Shown: piece by piece, positions 59,361 through 64,000 of the stretch
Numbering within the stretch: position 1 is the first letter of the stretch
How the letters are laid out: each line of letters starts with the position of its first letter
Origin: Desulfobulbaceae bacterium
GTDB lineage: Bacteria > Desulfobacterota > Desulfobulbia > Desulfobulbales > Desulfurivibrionaceae
Direction of reading: 5' to 3'
Length of the DNA stretch: 64,000 nt
Assembly (NCBI GenBank): GCA_004332195.1
Contig: SJBG01000009.1
Location: forward strand, 17,250 to 81,249
Made by a program: the position numbers and the translations under genes
The notes under the pieces: generated by a model
Databases searched by the model: none
What the model was told of the DNA's origin: nothing
Seen by the model: the letters and a program-made list of their open reading frames with translations, nothing else

Positions 59361-60623
59361 CTACATGTCCAGCACCCCTTTTTGGGTTTTTTCATTCCAG
59401 GCAACGGCTAGCCACCAGGCTGCCATGGCGGCAAAAATCAGGGCGATGCTGCCACCGTAACCCAGGAAGGTGAAGGGCAGGTAAATGAAGCTGCCCAGTA
59501 TCCCCTCGTGGAAGGGTAGAGGTTGACCGGCCTGAAACCAGGCAGTCATCCCTTCGAGATCGAGGGGGCCGTGGACGAATTTACTGGTTAGGGCGGCGCC
59601 GAGGCCGAAGAAGGGAACAACAATCCAGAGTTTGATCTGGCCTTCGCCGACCCGCCAGAGGGTGCCGGTGCCGCAACCGCCGGCCAGCACCGCGCCGAAG
59701 CCGAAGATCACTCCGCCCAGCACGCCGCCCCAGCCGAACACCCCGCGCAGGTAATGGGCGGGATCGACCAGACCGCCGGCTTTAAGCGCCGCAATGCCCA
59801 TCACCAGCAAAACGATGGACAACGCCACCGACTTGGCCATTTTACAGTCCCCGGTCATGTGGGGTTCGCGAAAGGCCTGAATCATACACCAGCGGCCCCG
59901 TTGAAAAACATAACCCAAGGCCGCGGCCAACAACAGCACGCCGCCGAGGGTTTCGACCGGCGTCCACCCGGTATGACCCCAAAATTCTTCCTCGCTGCCA
60001 GCGTAAGCGTAAGCGCCGACGATCAGACCGGCCAGGGCCATAAGCCCCAAGACTATCTGGAGGCTGGGCGCGACACTGATGGTCTTGGCTCCACCTTGGC
60101 CCCAGGAAATATTTTCCATTTCCCAATAAGTGTATTTCAGGGCCAGGATGGCGCCGATGATCAATCCGGCCCACATCGCGAAACCGTGGGCGGAAAGATT
60201 CCCCAGAGCGTTATAGAAACCACCGACATTACAGCCGCCCCCCAAGATAGCCCCGATTCCCATCAGGGATCCGGCGATCACCGCCTTGATCATTTCCAGG
60301 CGGGGAGGGATGCGGAAGGCAAAATTGCCGCCAAGACAAGCAGAGACAAAGGCCCCGGCGATAAAGGCAATGCCGACCACCGAAGCAGTGTGAAACAGGG
60401 GGTGGCCTGGGGCGTGTTCTTCAAGACCGACGCCGTACAGCGCCCAGGTGGCCCAGTTTTGTACGGGCCCGGTGGCCCCCCATGATGTGTACCAGGCGGC
60501 GATAATCACGCTTAAAAAGGCGATCAGAACCCCTGTGATGTAAGGGTCCCATTTATCCCGGCAAAGAACCTTGTACAGCTCTTTTGCTTGCTGTTCAACC
60601 ACACATTCACGTTTTTCGCCCAT
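59361..60623 (-). CDS. YeeE/YedE-family (TsuA-like) sulfur transporter
   Basis: A 420-residue multi-span membrane protein made of two repeats. The family cysteines are seen in ILGGGCNVGGFYN, RGRWCMIQAFREPHMTGD and AGGCGTGTLWRVGEGQIK. Thiosulfate uptake is established for E. coli TsuA, which passes substrate along such cysteines; sulfur or selenium compounds are suggested for relatives. No TusA-like partner gene is adjacent. MITE-like copy 7 lies 31 bases upstream of the start. Confidence 0.88.
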   Translation of the reverse strand: MGEKRECVVEQQAKELYKVLCRDKWDPYITGVLIAFLSVIIAAWYTSWGATGPVQNWATWALYGVGLEEHAPGHPLFHTASVVGIAFIAGAFVSACLGGNFAFRIPPRLEMIKAVIAGSLMGIGAILGGGCNVGGFYNALGNLSAHGFAMWAGLIIGAILALKYTYWEMENISWGQGGAKTISVAPSLQIVLGLMALAGLIVGAYAYAGSEEEFWGHTGWTPVETLGGVLLLAAALGYVFQRGRWCMIQAFREPHMTGDCKMAKSVALSIVLLVMGIAALKAGGLVDPAHYLRGVFGWGGVLGGVIFGFGAVLAGGCGTGTLWRVGEGQIKLWIVVPFFGLGAALTSKFVHGPLDLEGMTAWFQAGQPLPFHEGILGSFIYLPFTFLGYGGSIALIFAAMAAWWLAVAWNEKTQKGVLDM

Positions 60624-60654
60624 GCCCGTCTCTTATCTCCCGTTTTTCTCTTTA

Positions 60655-60795
60655 GGCCACCTTGAAAAATTGCTCTTTCGTCTGATTTCTGCGTTATGCT
60701 CAAAAAATTATCCTCGGAATATCAACCATATGCCTGCGGTAATTTTTTTTACGTGCCGTAAACTCGAACAAAATAGCTGATTTTTCAAGGTGGCC
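60655..60795 (-). repeat. MITE-like element, copy 7 (inverted)
   Basis: A 141-bp copy in the opposite orientation, flanked by a perfect TTTA duplication (60651-60654 and 60796-60799). Both ends read GGCCACCTTGAAAAAT, so the terminal repeats are perfect over 16 bases. It has the short interior. Confidence 0.92.
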
Positions 60796-60890
60796 TTTAG
60801 TTTGCCCTGTAAAACCGAAAATGAGACGGTCACCTTGTCCAGGCAGCACATCTCCCCTATTCGATTACTGACTAAACGCTTGATCGCTCC

Positions 60891-61193
60891 CTATCGGCCA
60901 TAACCGCCAGCGCGCGGGGCCCTTCTCTCCCCCTTCTCTCCGAGGAGCTTCCTTATCTCTTCCCTGGTAAGCTTCTCTATCTCTTCCCTGGTAAGCTTCT
61001 TCTCTTCGATGAGCCTCTTTATCTCTTGCTCGGTGAGCTCTACCGGCGCCGGTTGAGGCACCGGATCTGCGGGTCTTCCATAGCCCCCGGCCCGAGCCTC
61101 CGCTTCTTTCAAGCCGCCAATCTGGCCATGGAAGGCCACGAAGCCGAGCATGCCGCCCACTACCAACATTCCCAATACTTTTGAAGTTTTCAT
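60891..61193 (-). CDS. Small exported protein with repeated charged helix
   Basis: A 100-residue protein. The N-terminus has a signal-like hydrophobic stretch (VLGMLVVGGMLGFVAF). After a Pro-rich linker come repeats of the type LTREEIEKLTREEIRKLLGE. RAGGYGR occurs twice, before the linker and at the very end. The DNA underneath is an imperfect 27-bp tandem repeat near 60957-61010. AGGAG lies 9 bases before the start. I do not recognise a family. Confidence 0.6.
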   Translation of the reverse strand: MKTSKVLGMLVVGGMLGFVAFHGQIGGLKEAEARAGGYGRPADPVPQPAPVELTEQEIKRLIEEKKLTREEIEKLTREEIRKLLGEKGERRAPRAGGYGR

Positions 61194-61443
61194 CTGAGAT
61201 CTCCTGGTTTATGGATTATTTAGCCCTGAGAGTTTTATCCTCATCAGCGTACTTGATTACCACTTGTATCAACCATTATTTGGTCAGAGATGTCGGTGGC
61301 GTCGTTTGACTGAGACTAAATGAGGCTTCTGCCATTCTAGTCGATTAGTCATTAGTTTTGCAAGAAAAAACAAATAAAAAAACTGGGTATTCGATATAGG
61401 GATGAGCAGGCAGGAACCAAAACAACCAATAGACCAGGTCCTT

Positions 61444-62271
61444 TCACGGGCCCAGTGGGCAATCGGATGGTACACTAATGCGCTCGCCGTCACGGGCAAT
61501 AAAAACCCGGGGAGGCAAGGTATGGCCGGCATCTTTCAGCCAGGCGTCGAGTTCGTGGCCGATATGGGTCAGCCAGGCGCGTTGCGGTCGAACAGCGGCG
61601 ATGACCGCCAGAGCCAGAGTTAGATCATTATGACTTTGCGGACTGTCGGTTTGGGGCGGATAGGAACAATCGATCACCAATATCGTGGGCTGCCAGGCAC
61701 TTAGCAAGGCCTCGGTCTCAGGCGGCAGCCCGGCGGTGTCGGTGAGGTAGGCAATTCTGCCGGTGCCGCATTCGATGCAGTAACCAAAAGTGATCTTCGA
61801 GTGACGCAACGGCACCGGCGTGATAACCATTGACCCCAGGTGAAAGGGCGCAAACTCGCGCACCGTTCTGAACTCCAACAGTCCCGGAATTTTGTACAGA
61901 TCGGCGCAACCTTCCAGATCCGGCGGGCCGTAAACCGGGATGCGGTTGCCGAGACCCCAGCGCAGATGAAACAATCCCTGCACATGATCGGGATGAAAAT
62001 GGGTCAGTATAATCGCCGACAGACAGCCGGGTGGGAAGCGCTCAGTGAGATCGCTCAGGCCGGCATCGAGCAGGACGCGGGTTTTGCCCGCCTCCACCAG
62101 GGCCGTGCAGGGTCGGCGACGAAAATCAACCACCGTGCGCGCCTGTGTGCAGGCCGAACAATCGCAACCATAAAGCGGTACCCCGCCGGCATTGCCGGTA
62201 CCAAGAAAGGTGAGGCGCAGGTCAGGTGAATACTCGCGGGGATGGGTCGGCGATCGTCGGCTATCACTCAA
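61444..62271 (-). CDS. phnP: Phosphoribosyl cyclic phosphodiesterase (PhnP-like)
   Basis: A 275-residue metallo-beta-lactamase-fold enzyme. GTGNAGGVPLYGCDCSACTQA opens the domain (the Cys pair matches PhnP's zinc site), the metal motif is THFHPDHVQGLFHLRWG, and then come HSKITFGY and YLTDTAGLP. PhnP hydrolyses 5-phosphoribosyl 1,2-cyclic phosphate, a late product of C-P lyase breakdown of phosphonates. The start is weak (TTG 62271). It lies downstream of a phnM remnant, so it is the surviving end of a phn operon. Confidence 0.88.
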   Translation of the reverse strand: MSDSRRSPTHPREYSPDLRLTFLGTGNAGGVPLYGCDCSACTQARTVVDFRRRPCTALVEAGKTRVLLDAGLSDLTERFPPGCLSAIILTHFHPDHVQGLFHLRWGLGNRIPVYGPPDLEGCADLYKIPGLLEFRTVREFAPFHLGSMVITPVPLRHSKITFGYCIECGTGRIAYLTDTAGLPPETEALLSAWQPTILVIDCSYPPQTDSPQSHNDLTLALAVIAAVRPQRAWLTHIGHELDAWLKDAGHTLPPRVFIARDGERISVPSDCPLGP

Positions 62272-62382
62272 CTTTCAGAGTCCTCTGTAAGTAACAAGGT
62301 GTTGATAAGCGTTGCTTTTAACATCTAAGGTCGGCTCCCGGTTGTGGCGTGCGCGAACCAACAGACCCACTTACACCTCTCA

Positions 62383-62751
62383 TTATTTTTGCTGATATTC
62401 AGACTGATAGACCACTTTACCTCCTAGCAATGTTTTACGCACAAAAGAATAACCCTGATGCAGCTCGATTAACACCAGATCGGCCTGCTTACCGATTTCA
62501 ATAGAACCTTGCTGGCTTAACCCTAAGGCCTGGGCGGGATTGAGTGAGACCATGCGCACCGCCCGGGGCAGCTCAATTCCATCTTCCATCAACTTAAAAA
62601 CGGCGGCCGACATCGATGGCGGGTAGTAATCAGAGCAGAGAATGTCCGCTACTCCATCCTGAATGGCATCAATAGCTCGCAAATTATTCTCGTGAGAACT
62701 GCCTCGCACCGCATTAGGCGCTCCGACTGCTACATGCAGATTTTTCGACAT
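62383..62751 (-). pseudogene. phnM: phnM 3' fragment truncated by an IS3-family element
   Basis: About 122 C-terminal residues of the C-P lyase amidohydrolase PhnM (RPnTP hydrolase): NLHVAVGAPNAVRGSSHEN, LCSDYYPPSM and QGSIEIGKQADLVLIE. Upstream of 62751 the sequence switches to IS3-family orfA on the opposite strand, so about two thirds of the gene is gone. An ATG at the joint keeps an open frame by chance, with no ribosome site. Confidence 0.88.
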
Positions 62752-62942
62752 ATGGGGTTCATCCCAATCAGATCGGGCAGTGGAAAAAGACGTTATTGAA
62801 GGATTCGGCGGAACTTTTCTCCCGGAGCAAGGATCGTGACATCGAAACGCATGAAGCCGAAAAGGAGCGTCTTTACCAGCAAATTGGAAAGCTGCAAGTT
62901 GAATTGGAGTGGTTAAAAAAAACGGTAGTATACAAGAGATGA
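62752..62942 (+). pseudogene. IS3 orfA, 5'-truncated
   Basis: The last about 60 codons of orfA: YGVHPNQIGQWKKTLLKDSA, then a leucine-zipper-like helix (KERLYQQIGKLQVELEWL). The helix-turn-helix N-terminus is missing. Eight A residues at 62915-62922 form a slippery site suited to the -1 frameshift that makes the OrfAB transposase. Its TGA overlaps the orfB ATG. Confidence 0.82.
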
Positions 62943-63802
62943 GCGTATCAGAAAAACGAACCTGTATTGAGCCTGAAATTCCAGGCGTAAGCATCGTTCG
63001 GCAGTGTGAGCTGTTACGCCTGCCCCGATCCAGTTATTATCGATCTGGGGGCAATTTATCAGGAGTAAGTCAAGAAGATCTGAAACTGATGCGCCTGATC
63101 GATGAGGAGTATACGCGCCATCCGTTTTACGGCAGCCGCAAAATACGGATTTTTCTGAGACGGCAGGGATACCCGGTAAACCGGAAACGGGTGCAGCGCC
63201 TGATGCGTAGAATGGGGATACAGTCCATTGCGCCGAAGCCAAACACAAGTGTGCCGCGCAGAGACCATAAAGTTTATCCGTATCTCTTGAAGGGAACGAA
63301 TATCAATCGCCCGAATATGGTCTGGTGTTCGGATATCACATACATTCGGCTCTCAGGCGGCTTCGTCTATTTGACCGCCATTATGGACTGGCACAGTCGC
63401 TATGTGCTGTCCTGGGAAATTTCGGTGACCATGGATGACGATTTTTGCGTGAATGCCCTTGATAGCGCCATCCGCCGATATGGCAGACCGAATATTTTCA
63501 ATACGGACCAGGGCACCCAATATACCGGCAAACATTTCACGGGCGTGTTACAGGAACATGGAATTCGGATCAGTATGGACGGCAAGGGCCGGGCGATGGA
63601 TAACGTTTTTATTGAACGATTGTGGCGATCCGTGAAGTACGAAAAAATATATCTCCACGATTTTCAAAATGTCAAAGAGCTGGTCAAGGAATTGAAGCAA
63701 TATTTTGATTTTTATAATTTCGAGCGGCCTCATCAATCACTGGATGACAAAACTCCTGCCGAGATCTATTGGGGCCCAGGCCTGGCCCGAGCGGCAGCAT
63801 GA
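62939..63802 (+). CDS. IS3 orfB, DDE integrase-core transposase
   Basis: About 287 residues with an intact rve domain: first Asp in MVWCSDITYI, second in FNTDQGTQYT, Glu in DNVFIERLWRSVKYE. HPFYGSRKIRIFLRRQGY is the typical IS3 N-terminal domain, and FYNFERPHQSLDDKTPAE the C-terminal signature. Normally made as an OrfAB fusion through frameshifting at the A8 run; the open frame also reaches back to a GTG at 62909. With orfA truncated, the element is probably not self-mobile. Confidence 0.92.
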   Translation: MSVSEKRTCIEPEIPGVSIVRQCELLRLPRSSYYRSGGNLSGVSQEDLKLMRLIDEEYTRHPFYGSRKIRIFLRRQGYPVNRKRVQRLMRRMGIQSIAPKPNTSVPRRDHKVYPYLLKGTNINRPNMVWCSDITYIRLSGGFVYLTAIMDWHSRYVLSWEISVTMDDDFCVNALDSAIRRYGRPNIFNTDQGTQYTGKHFTGVLQEHGIRISMDGKGRAMDNVFIERLWRSVKYEKIYLHDFQNVKELVKELKQYFDFYNFERPHQSLDDKTPAEIYWGPGLARAAA

Positions 63803-64000
63803 AACAGATGATTGAATCGGCATTGAGCAATTTTTACCAGGTTGCCCGCAGGAAAAATTTCAGCGCTCCGACGAGCTATTAATGGCCCATTCTCGCGCTG
63901 AAATTTTCCCTGCTCGTTCATCGCCATAAATGACGGGATTGGTTAACTTCATGAATCGAGTACACCTTAAATTTGAAATTTTTTGTCCTTGACATGGGGT

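Larger units (their letters stand above)
62752..64000 (+). mobile_element. IS3-family insertion sequence, 5'-truncated, runs off window
   Basis: It contains the 3' part of orfA and a complete orfB. The left side begins inside orfA, at the phnM joint. The right side continues past orfB to the window edge; the last bases TGTCCTTGACATGGGGT look like the inner part of an IS3 end. An imperfect 17-bp inverted repeat (63850-63866 and 63895-63911) lies after orfB. Confidence 0.82.

Overview
The window looks like chromosomal DNA of a Gram-negative, anaerobic, sulfur-metabolising bacterium, most likely a Desulfobacterota member of the Desulfobulbales kind. The best marker is a true DsrC (7449-7769) that keeps both redox cysteines of the dissimilatory sulfite reductase partner. 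Supporting evidence: a TsuA/YeeE-type sulfur transporter, a ferredoxin-linked 2-oxoacid oxidoreductase, a split ferredoxin-rich glutamate synthase, and outer-membrane genes (Pal, OmpH/Skp, YnbE/YdbL). The species assignment is inference; no rRNA is present.

Layout. 1-3.7 kb: aspS (cut by the window edge), hisS and a CoA-binding protein. 3.7-8.1 kb: hairpin elements, a CooT-like nickel protein with a His-tailed partner, a HAD phosphatase, nadB, dsrC with a clear terminator, and tRNA-Met. 8.6-10.7 kb: a CbiMQO-type cobalt/nickel ECF transporter. 10.9-16.7 kb: a decayed region holding a multiply frameshifted TetR/histidine-kinase/receiver gene, a small ORF, ubiB, a helical protein, a duplicated fragment of the TetR locus and an ISL3 transposase relic. 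16.8-24 kb: purD, greA, ynbE-ydbL, a Nudix hydrolase, and xerC-hslV-hslU. 24-41.5 kb: xseB-ispA-dxs, ompH, pal, glycogen phosphorylase, the PPDK/PEPS regulator, ilvD, a radical SAM protein, RNase E/G, mltG and lon. 41.8-53.2 kb: a nitrogen-assimilation block (type III glutamine synthetase, three-part glutamate synthase, a frameshifted small gene, a thioredoxin-reductase-like flavoprotein and a 2-oxoacid:ferredoxin oxidoreductase that could supply 2-oxoglutarate). 53.4-64 kb: recB, a B12-binding radical SAM protein, a sulfur transporter, a small exported protein, phnP, and a phnM remnant cut by an IS3-family element.

The most striking signal is a family of non-coding mobile elements. Seven copies of a 140-176 bp element lie between genes. 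They have roughly 30-bp imperfect terminal inverted repeats, and in four copies perfect 4-bp TNNA target duplications. One copy rewrote the last codons of the RNase E/G gene, and another left its target duplication on the greA stop codon. Two long-form copies carry an extra hairpin that recurs beside the ISL3 relic with compensatory base changes. Separately, two plus-strand hairpins (24179-24279 and 34243-34327) share a core and a foldback with many G-U pairs, and are candidate structured RNAs. A third theme is in-frame low-complexity inserts inside HslU, XerC, RecB and a radical SAM protein.
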